From Lutibacter oceani (GTDB taxonomy: Bacteria; Bacteroidota; Bacteroidia; Flavobacteriales; Flavobacteriaceae): 64,000 bases of DNA. Numbering within the stretch: the first letter of the stretch is position 1; every line of letters starts with the position of its first letter. The notes under the pieces were generated by a model. It worked only from the letters and a program-made list of their open reading frames with translations, ran no database searches and had not been told where the DNA came from. Below, one piece after another: positions 43,801-51,793 of the stretch. The stretch covers positions 930,001-994,000 of the forward strand of contig NZ_QTTQ01000009.1 in assembly GCF_003384935.1 (NCBI RefSeq), in the 5' to 3' direction. The translations under genes and the position numbers were made by a program.

Positions 43801-45828
43801 TATGTCTCCTCCAGTCTCTTTTACTTTCCAAGTTCTAGCAATTCCGTGGAATTCTACTGGTGTTCCGCTTGGTAATATGGCGGGTGTAATATTAATACTC
43901 ATATCCACATCAACATCTACAGAAGGATTATCTAAATCAACACCATCATTTCCCCACATTAAAAACTCCTTATCATTTAAGGTATTCGGATTTAAATTAT
44001 TTGTATCGTATATGTTTGTTAAACCCATTGTTAACACACCTTGACCACGAGTTGCACCATCCAATGCGTTATTTACACTTCTAGATTGTTTTTGATTTAA
44101 TTCAGAGGCATCATCTCTACCAATTCCTGCAATATCATAATTATATCCACTATTTACTGATTGATCCCAAATTACAGTTCCATCAGAATCTACATAATCT
44201 TGACTTGTTCCATTTACACCAAGTGTAATACCATATTTAACTGCTAAATAAGATTGAACTTTATTGCGTTCATCAGTAGGACTGGTGTCATCTTTTTTAG
44301 CTGAATAAGTAATAACTTCAACTATTCTCCCTTCAAAACTCCCCTTAAATGCCTCACTTCTACCCAACCAAAAGCGAGAATTAATTACATTATCAAATTG
44401 TGGTAGACCAACTTCTGAATTTCCTATTTCATTTGAATTAAAAGATAATAGGTTTGCAGTAGGAATGGCTGCATCATTATTTCTAGAATTAACAATACCA
44501 ACTGTATTATAACTTTCTATTGTACTTGAGTGAGCAATTCCATACCCTCTATCAGCAATTGGAGTTGAAGGATCTGTATTAGTTGTACCCACGGCATAGG
44601 TTAATAATTCATCTTCAACCCGAATTGAGTATTTACCAAAACCAATTCCAGAACCATCTCTTTGATCTGTACCAGGCACATAATCCCCACAAAAAATATC
44701 CATACTAGAAAGTGTAGAATTTACATTAACGTCTGGAATTACAACAACATAAAAATCTTGTGTATAAAATCCTTCTGAACCAATTAGAGTTTGCCTATTT
44801 GTATCTGAATAAGAATAATCTTCACCCGCTGTGTCATAATCATTATCAAAATCTATTACAGGGTTAAAATTAATATTATAATTAGGATCATCTCTAAACG
44901 TTGGCTCTAAGCCTGAAGGAGCTGTAGCATTGGAACCTCTTGCTTGAGTTGCCCAATTTGTTACACCATTAGCTCCATTTATAGTAATACCTTCATTTGC
45001 TTTTAGCCATATTTTTAAATCTGATACAACACCTCCGGGCCCTTCAGTAAGTGGCGCTATTGAGGTACCGTTAATAATAAATGTATAAGGATTTTCATCT
45101 GAATCTGTATTTGGTATTGTAACAGTTGTAAATGGCGCTCCACCAACGGTTGGATTAAACGTTACGGTAAAAGTTGTTGAACTACCTGAAGAAATTGTTG
45201 GAGACGTAGAACTAAAGTCTATTGAATAATCTGCTGAATTACTTAAGGCTGTTGAATCTAGAACCCCTGTTAAATCTAAATCACAATTTCCATTATTTTC
45301 AATTGTATATGTAACTGGCGTTGAGGATGAGCCTACATCTATATTTAAAAACTCAGTTGGGTTATCTGTTCCTCCAACAGCAATTCCAGTTGCTCCGTTT
45401 AAAATATCTATTTCAGGTAAAGTTGAGGCTGTAACTGTAAATGTCCACAATCCATCAGGATCATTGGTACCATCATGCGCAATGGTAACTGTTTCATTAA
45501 AATTTCCACAAGAAAATGTATTTAATGATATTGTGAATAATTTACTTCCGCCTTTCGCTAAAGAAGCACTCGTTGAACTGATATTAAAATCAGATCCTGA
45601 AAATGTTATATCCGCTATAGTTAAAGTAGATGGGCTCCCTCCTTTTATATTCAAAATATAAAAATCTACTGAATTATTTGAACCAAAATCTATATTAGAA
45701 TCTTGAGTTAAATTAGTACCAAAAGGGTATTCAACACCTATTTCTTGCGAATAAGAAATAAAAGGAAATGTTATTAATAGTAAAGTTACTAAAATAAGGG
45801 GGGTTAATTTAGGTAGTTTTATTGCCAT
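40849..45828 (-). CDS. large T9SS surface protein with choice-of-anchor-D and LamG domains
   Basis: A 1659-residue secreted protein. The ATG at 45828 (MAIKLPKLTPLILVTLLLI, signal ending SYSQ) is chosen because the frame upstream overlaps a promoter box. Order: two choice-of-anchor-D/ASPM-like beta domains (LTIADITFSGSDFNISS, DYSIDFSSTSPTISSGSS) to about residue 270; a concanavalin-like segment starting LKIWLKANEGI (about 280-560); a LamG-type lectin domain (IYFNGTSDYIDMEDALNL, EWHQLAIIYNSGTASLYIDG) around 755-915; a calcium-loop segment DRDGDSDVDEDDR; and a C-terminal T9SS-type domain (IISIQLFNYLGQV, GVYFVQINTLNG). It is probably a surface adhesin or glycan-binding protein. No catalytic motif seen. 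Confidence 0.85.
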   Translation of the reverse strand: MAIKLPKLTPLILVTLLLITFPFISYSQEIGVEYPFGTNLTQDSNIDFGSNNSVDFYILNIKGGSPSTLTIADITFSGSDFNISSTSASLAKGGSKLFTISLNTFSCGNFNETVTIAHDGTNDPDGLWTFTVTASTLPEIDILNGATGIAVGGTDNPTEFLNIDVGSSSTPVTYTIENNGNCDLDLTGVLDSTALSNSADYSIDFSSTSPTISSGSSTTFTVTFNPTVGGAPFTTVTIPNTDSDENPYTFIINGTSIAPLTEGPGGVVSDLKIWLKANEGITINGANGVTNWATQARGSNATAPSGLEPTFRDDPNYNINFNPVIDFDNDYDTAGEDYSYSDTNRQTLIGSEGFYTQDFYVVVIPDVNVNSTLSSMDIFCGDYVPGTDQRDGSGIGFGKYSIRVEDELLTYAVGTTNTDPSTPIADRGYGIAHSSTIESYNTVGIVNSRNNDAAIPTANLLSFNSNEIGNSEVGLPQFDNVINSRFWLGRSEAFKGSFEGRIVEVITYSAKKDDTSPTDERNKVQSYLAVKYGITLGVNGTSQDYVDSDGTVIWDQSVNSGYNYDIAGIGRDDASELNQKQSRSVNNALDGATRGQGVLTMGLTNIYDTNNLNPNTLNDKEFLMWGNDGVDLDNPSVDVDVDMSINITPAILPSGTPVEFHGIARTWKVKETGGDIPTVEVAILKSAVRTAVPPDGRYLMFISDTPVFDPTADYRVMTESTNELGEAIVKTNYDFDNTKYITFGWAPERVYERSIYFNGTSDYIDMEDALNLNTSEFTISAWVMRESGSADKSVLSKRDLAYTEGYDFKINNLGKFEVSWMNGSLQTITSNTIIPEDEWHQLAIIYNSGTASLYIDGVLDITVSSLSSPVSTTQSFNVAAAGKGTLGSFFKGNIDEVRVWDKALTEDELHFIMNQEIEDNTDVAGSFFTLKSISPTKNDISAGILDWSNLKGYYPMSTYTYTNTKDESGNGHQGALRNLRTVDRQTAPLPYVSSANTDWDTKSTWVNGTMQTIPGSKSIIAPTVDRDGDSDVDEDDRFTVDWNIVQISSNVTMNNAALPGANNGNRNLLGLIVDDTFELTAEGTTNMADGTDTGNGLTVTHYLGLDGKIDLEGGSQLIQTTDSDLVTTATGELERDQQGTASSYNYNYWTSSVGSKTVGSTNPSFTIGNYSSNTGVLYDGTTGLPQEIIFQNPYAAADGIVTSPITLSRYWLWKFHGTDDDYDSWVSIDETTSMLPGEAFTMKGVSGTSAITDNQNYVFIGKPYNGDFTLPLTNGWDRLIGNPYPSAMDANEFILDNISDGAGRNSVNVFNGALYFWHHFSGATHILGQYVGGYAAYTLIGGTQAISNDIRVNANGASGNRVPERYIPVNQGFFVNAFLDPLLNGSTATVSGGNIQFKNSQRVFELERFTGSNNGSLFFKGSSSKTTKTMNNNSDTRKKIRLEFHSPQGYYRQLLLGVDENTTNNFDIGYDALMADVNVEDMFWLINESKFVIQGVNNINKDQVFPIGIIVNESGLITVKINELENINSNTNLYIEDKFTGKTHKINKKNFEIYLESGEYLDRFSLVFQPNLKKYKENKLFEGVLVYMNNNISELIINNISEREIISIQLFNYLGQVINTWQTNLEERFITLPINNSTGVYFVQINTLNGIINKKIIIE

Positions 45829-45835
45829 AATATAT

Positions 45836-45844
45836 AGGGGTTTT
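45836..45844 (-). promoter_or_regulatory. C-rich leader motif (AAAACCCCT) before the large surface protein
   Basis: The mRNA reads AAAACCCCU, 8-16 bases upstream of the ATG at 45828. It is perfectly complementary over 9 nt to AGGGGUUUU in the putative small RNA at 51451-51570. The role is inference. Confidence 0.3.
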
Positions 45845-45858
45845 ATGGTGTTATGGGA

Positions 45859-45890
45859 CAAATATAATATAAAACTGCTAACTTAGCAAA
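45859..45890 (-). promoter_or_regulatory. promoter of the T9SS surface protein / carboxypeptidase operon
   Basis: On the minus strand, TTTG at 45890-45887, a 20-base spacer, then TATATTTG at 45866-45859. This is a full match to the Bacteroidota promoter. The predicted leader is about 25 nt and contains the C-rich motif at 45836-45844. Confidence 0.68.
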
Positions 45891-45928
45891 GAATGTTCTG
45901 TGATAAAAAATACTTAATCTGTTGTTAA

Positions 45929-48385
45929 TTAGACTTTTAATAATAAAGTTAAAGATACATTGCGCCCAGGGGCACTAATTGAAGATGCAAATTCTTTATA
46001 ATGGGTATCAAAAATATTATCAAGATTTAAAAATATGGTGAAACTATTATTTAATTTGTAGTTTGAATTTATTCCAAAAGCATTCCATTTTGGATTTCCA
46101 TAATAACTATCAGCAATTGAATTATAAGGTGTTTGCTCTACATTATCTATGCCTTCAATTAAATTATAATCTTGTAGTCTTTTTTTAGCATTAAATTTCC
46201 AATTTAAATTTGCCTGAAAACGTTCTTTTTCAAAACCAATTTCTAAATTTCCAAATAAAGGAGGAATGGAAGATAAAGGCAATTTGGTATCGTAAGTTTT
46301 GCCTTTTGTATATGTTAACGAGCCTTTACTGTGCCATATATTATTAATATTCCCTCTAAAACTAAAGGTGGTTCCTACAATATATGCGTTGTTTTTATTA
46401 ACATTTGCAACTACTGTACCTTCCTCACCATCGTACATTATTGTTGGAGAATTATTAACTTCAAAATAATCACGTGTAATGTAATTATTTAAAAGTGTAT
46501 AATAAATATTTAAACCTGTATGAAATTTTCTATTGTTAAAATACTTTAAAACGCTTGTTTCAAAATTATAAGCATATTCAGGTTTTAAATTAATATTTGG
46601 TACTGTTACATTTCCTGATTTTTCTCTTATTTTTCCAACATCATCAATATTTGGCGATCTAAATCCTGATGAAATTACACTATTTAACTGCCAATTTTCT
46701 GAGGGCTTATATGCAAAACCTAAAGTTGCAGTTACCGCTGCATTATTTAGAGAAATATCAAAATCCGGCAAAGTAATAAAAGTATCATCTAACCAGGTTG
46801 CCTTTAAAATGGTATTAATAACTCTTAAACCTGTATTTAATGTTGTTTTTTTATTAATATCCTGACGATAATTTATGTAAGATGCCAAACTTGTGTAGCT
46901 GCTTCCACCATCCGGATAACGGGATTGTACAATAAAATCATCCTCCGTAAAACCAACAATTGTATTGTTGTACACATCTAATGTTTTTCCATAAGAATTA
47001 GAATTTACTTTATTGTAAGTAGTTTCAAACCCGTATGATAAAATTCTATTATTCCCTTTGGTTAAAGGCACAAAAAAATCACCATTTAAACTAAACACGT
47101 CAACATTTTCGTTTCTATATGAGCGCTCTAAACTTGTAAATTTTCGTTGTATTCTAGATTCTTTAATATTTTGAAATGCAGCAGTAATAGTTCCATTTTC
47201 CAACCATTTTTTATTTGGATTAATTTTTAATTGTGAAGAAACTAATAAACGCTTTTGAGGCCCATAATACCATTCAGCAAATTTTAACGCTCCATCTGAA
47301 TATTCTGTTAGCCTATCAAATCTATTAATATTTGATGATTCAGAATATTGAAAATTAAACATTAAATCGCTTTTTTCTGAAAGAGGAATGGCTAATTTTT
47401 GTAAAATATCTAACTGATTATAACCTGTGTTTTTTTCAATTTCATTATTTGAATTAACAACAGGGTTTTCGCTATAATAGGTATTGGAATTATTGGAATA
47501 CTCAAAAACTTTTCCCCAATCATCAAATCCGTGATTTCTGTTTTTCCCCATTTTTAAATCCCCAAAACTACTGTGTGAAACACTTGTAAATGATGCCCAT
47601 TTTTTATTTCTAAGCTCTATATTCCCCTCTGTAGTAAATTCACTGTTAACCGAGCTAAATCTTGAAAATAACGAGGTATTAACTTCTTTTTTGTTACTAA
47701 TTTTCGGAGTTTTTGTATAATAATGAACCACACCACCCAACGCATCTGAACCATAAACTACTGAAGATGGTCCAAAAATAACTTCGGTTCTTTCAATTAT
47801 ATTTGGAGACACTGTAATAACATTTTGCAAATGTCCCATTCTGTAAATAGCATTATTCATTCTAACGCCATCAACAACTAATAATACCCTATTTGCTTCC
47901 ATTCCTCTAAGCACAGGACTTCCACCACCAAATTGAGATTTTTGAACTCTAACTCCTGGTAAATTTGCCAATAAATCTGCTGAAGTTTGAGGCGCCAATC
48001 TTTTAATTTCTTCTTTTGAAGTTATTGCCACTTGTTCTGCTATTCTACTTCTTTTTTCTTCTCCTTTTGAAGCTGATAATACAATTTCATCTAACATTTC
48101 AGCATTTCTGGTTAAATAAACTACAAATTCAATTACCCCAAGTTCACGTTTTAAAATTTCATATTCAATATAAGATAAGTGATTAAAAGAAAGAATATCT
48201 GAATTTTTAAAAACCGATAAATCTGCAATACCATCATTATTAGTATATACATAACTATCATTACTATCGTTATATATAGTTACATTTTCAATTGGTAAAT
48301 TTGATTCTCTCTCAAGAACCTTTACTTGTTGTGCATTTATATTTATAGATAATAAAACAAATAAAATAATAGTTATAAATCTCAT
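45929..48385 (-). CDS. TonB-dependent outer-membrane receptor
   Basis: An 818-residue receptor. The signal peptide ends NINAQ. A short carboxypeptidase-regulatory-like N-terminal domain (VKVLERESNLPIENVTIYN) precedes the TonB-box/plug region (LDEIVLSASKGEEKRSR, LLANLPGVRVQKSQFGGGSP, VLRGMEANRVLLVVDGVRMN) and a 22-strand-type barrel ending VSLTLLLKV. The plug motif GGGSPVLRG and the YRMGHLQNVITV segment resemble hemoglobin/heme-type receptors (HmuR-like), but the ligand is not proven. It takes up a large or scarce ligand using TonB energy. It is the last gene of a porZ-recO-receptor operon, starting two bases after recO. Confidence 0.9.
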   Translation of the reverse strand: MRFITIILFVLLSININAQQVKVLERESNLPIENVTIYNDSNDSYVYTNNDGIADLSVFKNSDILSFNHLSYIEYEILKRELGVIEFVVYLTRNAEMLDEIVLSASKGEEKRSRIAEQVAITSKEEIKRLAPQTSADLLANLPGVRVQKSQFGGGSPVLRGMEANRVLLVVDGVRMNNAIYRMGHLQNVITVSPNIIERTEVIFGPSSVVYGSDALGGVVHYYTKTPKISNKKEVNTSLFSRFSSVNSEFTTEGNIELRNKKWASFTSVSHSSFGDLKMGKNRNHGFDDWGKVFEYSNNSNTYYSENPVVNSNNEIEKNTGYNQLDILQKLAIPLSEKSDLMFNFQYSESSNINRFDRLTEYSDGALKFAEWYYGPQKRLLVSSQLKINPNKKWLENGTITAAFQNIKESRIQRKFTSLERSYRNENVDVFSLNGDFFVPLTKGNNRILSYGFETTYNKVNSNSYGKTLDVYNNTIVGFTEDDFIVQSRYPDGGSSYTSLASYINYRQDINKKTTLNTGLRVINTILKATWLDDTFITLPDFDISLNNAAVTATLGFAYKPSENWQLNSVISSGFRSPNIDDVGKIREKSGNVTVPNINLKPEYAYNFETSVLKYFNNRKFHTGLNIYYTLLNNYITRDYFEVNNSPTIMYDGEEGTVVANVNKNNAYIVGTTFSFRGNINNIWHSKGSLTYTKGKTYDTKLPLSSIPPLFGNLEIGFEKERFQANLNWKFNAKKRLQDYNLIEGIDNVEQTPYNSIADSYYGNPKWNAFGINSNYKLNNSFTIFLNLDNIFDTHYKEFASSISAPGRNVSLTLLLKV

Positions 48386-48387
48386 AA

Positions 48388-49104
48388 TTAACTAAATACA
48401 GATTTTAATACGTTTAATGATTTTGGCTTTTTAAAACCACTTACATGTAATTCTAAATATTGAATTAATATTGTTAGTACTTCCTGCCTGTTTGAAGCAC
48501 TAAAATTAACCTCATGTAACACATCAAAATTTATGCCTAAAAGCTTTTTAAAATAGGTTAGTTTTTCTCCATTAACAGTACTAAATTTACTTTTGTTTGT
48601 AAATTTTCCTTCTAACAAATCAAAATACTCCATATCCATAGCATTTACTTCAGGGTAAAAGCCTAAATATTTGGTTAAATTTAAAAGGAAAAGTAAATGA
48701 AAATTTGAAACAATATTATGCGTGTCTAACCATAATAAGGAAGTTTCTAAATATTTAAAAAGTGATGCGTTTTCCTCTTCTTCTTTAATTGCATAATGTA
48801 AAATTTCTGATAAAAATAAGGCTATAGATTGTTTTTTAATATCTGAATAAATTGAGTGATAAAAATTTACTACTTCAATTTCTCTAATAGAATTTAAAGA
48901 TCCTTTATTATTATGATTAGCAGTTAAATTAAGCTGCATTAGTGGTTGAAAATAAGCTGATTTTATTTTAGCTTTTTTGGCTTTTAATATGCCTTTTAAC
49001 AGGTACGTTTTTAATCCGCATTTTTCAGTATAACAGGTAGCTATTAAACTTGTATCTCCATATTTAATGGCGTTAATAACTATTGCTTTAGTAGTTTCAA
49101 TCAT
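48388..49104 (-). CDS. recO: DNA repair protein RecO
   Basis: A 238-residue protein of the RecFOR pathway, which loads RecA on gapped DNA coated with SSB. The N-terminal OB fold begins TTKAIVINAIKYGDTSLIAT, with the typical YTEKCGLKTYLLKGILKAKK and YFQPLMQLNLTANHN. The helical C-terminal part (FLSEILHYAIKEEEENASLF, LFLLNLTKYLGFYPEVNA) follows. The zinc-finger cysteines found in some RecO proteins are absent, as is common in Bacteroidota. Spacing of two bases on both sides ties it to porZ and the TonB receptor in one transcript. Confidence 0.92.
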   Translation of the reverse strand: MIETTKAIVINAIKYGDTSLIATCYTEKCGLKTYLLKGILKAKKAKIKSAYFQPLMQLNLTANHNNKGSLNSIREIEVVNFYHSIYSDIKKQSIALFLSEILHYAIKEEEENASLFKYLETSLLWLDTHNIVSNFHLLFLLNLTKYLGFYPEVNAMDMEYFDLLEGKFTNKSKFSTVNGEKLTYFKKLLGINFDVLHEVNFSASNRQEVLTILIQYLELHVSGFKKPKSLNVLKSVFS

Positions 49105-49106
49105 TA

Positions 49107-51383
49107 TTAATTGATAATCGCAATTTTTGTTATAGAAGTTCGTTGCTTTTCATTGTCTATTAACAACACTATATATATCCCAGAAGCCACTTTTCTACCA
49201 GCTAAATTAGTTTTATTCCAAACCACTTTACCCCCAGATGATTCTTGACCTTCTCTTATATTAGTTTCGTACACTAAATTACCTGCAGTATCTAAAATTT
49301 TTATATTTGTTCCCTTCGGTAAGTGTTCTCCATGACGACCATCAATTGTTATAAATTCATTATTTTTAGTAGATGGATTTGGATACGCATAAACTTCCGT
49401 TAGAGTATCTCCATAAACTGCAACATCGCTATTAAAAGCAACAATGCCTTTCGCAGTAGCAAAATAAGCTTTACCTGAATTTTTATCTACTGCAATTTTT
49501 AATATTGTATTTGAAGGTAAAGGAGAATTATTTACATTAAAATTATGTAATGTTTCGTTGCCATCTGAATTTGTTTTTAAAACACCTCCATTACTTGTTC
49601 CAAACCATTTGTTATTTGCACCATCAACTACAATAGAATTTATTGCCTGATCTCCTAATAATTTTTTTGGAATACCACTATCATCTAAAATAATTATTGG
49701 TTCAGCATCAACTATTGCTTCGCTAAAAACTGTTGCGGCATTGTATAATACAACCAAACCTTTTAAAGTTCCTATCCATATTCTATTATTGTCATCTGCA
49801 GCAATAGCTCTAACATTAGGATCGGGTAAAGAACCTTTTGTAGATTCTGTAGTAAGTGCTCTTTTTTTATTTCCGTTTTCATTAAAAATCAACGCTCCAT
49901 TTCTTCTGGAAGCTACCCATATATTTGAAGTTTTATCAACAACAAGTTCGCCTAAACCCAATGCAGGATTTGTCATTACGGAACTCATATCAAACTCGTC
50001 CCAGCTACCATCAAAACCGTATTTTTTAATTCTTTTATCAACCCAAGAATTGGCTATCCATAAATTGCCATTTACATCAAAAGCAGATCCATTAATTCTG
50101 GTTCTCCATTCCAGGCCACTATTTAAATGAGTCCAATGTTCTACAACTTCATTATTTTCAACCACCAACATTCCGTTACCATAAGAGCTTATATAAACTT
50201 TATCAATATTGTTAGGGTCAAAAGTAACATTTACAAGATTTGTAACGTTAAAATTCTTGTACGGTGTATTAACCCAAGTTTCTCCATTAAAATGATCAAA
50301 ACTGTAAGCTGTATTTCTAGGTGCATAAGCTCCATCATATCCTCCATAAACAACCCATAAATTATTCTCTTTTACTGAAATTGAAAAAGGTAAATTAGAT
50401 ACTGGACCATCTGGATGAATTTCATCAAAATTTGGAATATTATCAGAAGTGCATTTTAACAGTCCAAATTCTTTGGTTCCTAAATACAACAAATTATCCT
50501 CAAAAAAGGCAGTATTTAAATTATAATAAAATTGCTCATTTGTATTGGTAACATAATTAGTTATTTCAGAATCATTTGAATTTAAAACATATACTCCTCT
50601 TTGTGTAGCAATAGACAAAAATTCATTTGATGCCTTTATGGAAAGTATTGTTTGAGGATAATTTTTTTGCAATACCAAATTATTATCTACAACTTTATAT
50701 AATTTGCGATTGTTAGATGCATATATTTGATTATTAAACACCTCAACATTAGCAAAATTTCCAGAAAAATATTGTGTCCAATTATTAAAATCTATCAAAT
50801 TTGGATTGGTTATATCTGCCATATAAATACCATTTTCAGTAGCTGCAAAAATAGTATTATTAAGTATTTTAACCTCATTTACTTTAATTTCAGATGATTG
50901 ATTACCAATAAAATAAGTGTCCCCAAACTGTAACTTATCAATATCGTAAACTATTATTGCAAAAGATGTTGAGATATAAAGTTTGTTATTATAACCAATA
51001 ATATTATTGATGCTTTTATCTCCTGAAAAATTAAAATTAACAATATCTTTTAAAATGGTAATATTATTATTGCTATCAATAATCTCAATTAATCCTGTTT
51101 CATAACCAATTATTAATTTCTCATAAGTTGTACTATAAAATACACTTGAAGTTAATTCTCCTGAAAGACCATTAACTGACGAAGTTTTAGTTATCTCACC
51201 ATTTAATTCGTTGTATGTAAAAATGGCATTATCTACAATAGCATGAATTTCATTTTCAGTTTTAATGAAGTCCTTTACGTTATTATATGAGTAGAAATCT
51301 TCCCAATTTTTAGAATAATCCGTTTGCGCCCAAAGTGTAGTGCTTACATAGAGGAAGGTTAATATTTGGCTAATTTTTTTCAT
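49107..51383 (-). CDS. porZ: type IX secretion system attachment-complex protein PorZ
   Basis: A 758-residue surface protein. The signal peptide MKKISQILTFLYVSTTLWAQ is followed by two beta-propeller domains with repeats of the two-component-regulator-propeller type (NIWVASRRNGALIF, RIWIGTLKGLVVLYN, NKWFGTSNGGVLKT). The C-terminal sorting-type domain has VYAYPNPSTKNNEF, TNIKILDTAGNLVYETNI, KVVWNKTNLAGRKVASGIYI and VTKIAIIN-like end ITKIAIIN. PorZ belongs to the attachment complex with PorU that cleaves T9SS signals and links cargo to A-LPS in P. gingivalis. The product assignment rests on this domain layout and the recO neighbour. A TATATTTG box ends nine bases before the ATG. Confidence 0.85.
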   Translation of the reverse strand: MKKISQILTFLYVSTTLWAQTDYSKNWEDFYSYNNVKDFIKTENEIHAIVDNAIFTYNELNGEITKTSSVNGLSGELTSSVFYSTTYEKLIIGYETGLIEIIDSNNNITILKDIVNFNFSGDKSINNIIGYNNKLYISTSFAIIVYDIDKLQFGDTYFIGNQSSEIKVNEVKILNNTIFAATENGIYMADITNPNLIDFNNWTQYFSGNFANVEVFNNQIYASNNRKLYKVVDNNLVLQKNYPQTILSIKASNEFLSIATQRGVYVLNSNDSEITNYVTNTNEQFYYNLNTAFFEDNLLYLGTKEFGLLKCTSDNIPNFDEIHPDGPVSNLPFSISVKENNLWVVYGGYDGAYAPRNTAYSFDHFNGETWVNTPYKNFNVTNLVNVTFDPNNIDKVYISSYGNGMLVVENNEVVEHWTHLNSGLEWRTRINGSAFDVNGNLWIANSWVDKRIKKYGFDGSWDEFDMSSVMTNPALGLGELVVDKTSNIWVASRRNGALIFNENGNKKRALTTESTKGSLPDPNVRAIAADDNNRIWIGTLKGLVVLYNAATVFSEAIVDAEPIIILDDSGIPKKLLGDQAINSIVVDGANNKWFGTSNGGVLKTNSDGNETLHNFNVNNSPLPSNTILKIAVDKNSGKAYFATAKGIVAFNSDVAVYGDTLTEVYAYPNPSTKNNEFITIDGRHGEHLPKGTNIKILDTAGNLVYETNIREGQESSGGKVVWNKTNLAGRKVASGIYIVLLIDNEKQRTSITKIAIIN

Positions 51384-51392
51384 AAATTAATT

Positions 51393-51400
51393 CAAATATA
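51393..51400 (-). promoter_or_regulatory. -7 box for porZ operon
   Basis: TATATTTG on the minus strand ends nine bases before the porZ ATG, giving a leader of only a few nucleotides. No clear -33 TTG. Confidence 0.5.
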
Positions 51401-51450
51401 TCTATTAAAAATTTAATTGAAAAGGTATTATTTGGATTAAATTTTTATTC

Positions 51451-51570
51451 AAAAAAAACCTTGAACATTGTAATACGTTCTTACAATGTTCAAGGAATAA
51501 ATAAATCAACCCCAAAGACTTATTTAATGTTTTAAATGTATAGAGTCAAAACCCCTCTTGACAATAATAC
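51451..51570 (-). ncRNA. putative small RNA with GGGG-tetraloop hairpin and intrinsic terminator
   Basis: Minus strand. A TATCTTTG box (51582-51575) would start a transcript near 51570. The 5' part folds as GUCAAGA-GGGG-UUUUGAC (51562-51545; seven pairs including one G-U, GGGG loop). A weaker second hairpin also exposes GGGG (51513-51510). The 3' end is a perfect 15-bp stem (51459-51473 with 51481-51495) followed by eight U (51458-51451), a textbook intrinsic terminator. No reading frame is evident. The hairpin is about 300 bases past the stop of the kinase gene at 51794, far for its own terminator. Whether it is a separate RNA or a processed 3' UTR cannot be settled here. Confidence 0.5.
51459..51495 (-). 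terminator. intrinsic terminator (15-bp stem, eight T)
   Basis: A perfect inverted repeat with arm CCTTGAACATTGTAA, 7-base loop, and TTTTTTTT directly after on the minus strand. It ends the putative small RNA and/or a long 3' UTR of the LytS-type kinase gene. Confidence 0.85.
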
Positions 51571-51574
51571 AAAC

Positions 51575-51582
51575 CAAAGATA
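51575..51582 (-). promoter_or_regulatory. -7 box of the putative small RNA
   Basis: TATCTTTG on the minus strand; the predicted start is at about 51570. No TTG at the standard -33 distance, so this is a moderate match only. Confidence 0.4.
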
Positions 51583-51793
51583 CGCAGATATTATCTAGAT
51601 TTTTTTTAAATAAACAAAAACTAGCAGAAAGTTAATAAATGGTTAACTTTTTACAATAAATGGTAATTATTATTTTTGTAAAAAATGCGAAATATCAGTA
51701 AAACAATAAACTAACTCTCTAAATTTCAAGTAATTTTAAAAATAATATTAGATAAACTAATTGTTTTTAGTTACATAAAATAATACTTTAAAT

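Larger units (their letters stand above)
51384..51793. other. 410-base intergenic region with a putative small RNA
   Basis: No protein-coding gene is supported. It holds the porZ promoter box (51393-51400), the strong hairpin at 51459-51495 and the putative small RNA on the minus strand (51451-51570) with its box at 51575-51582. The remainder, 51583-51793, is AT-rich with nothing recognisable. Confidence 0.65.

Noticed and set aside
45929-48385. Firm naming of the TonB receptor as a heme receptor
   Set aside because: The plug motifs resemble HmuR-type receptors, but no hemophore or heme-handling gene is nearby, so only the receptor family is called.
49741-50130. Plus-strand 129-codon frame opposite porZ
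   Set aside because: It is the complement of a well-supported propeller gene and has no recognisable protein features.
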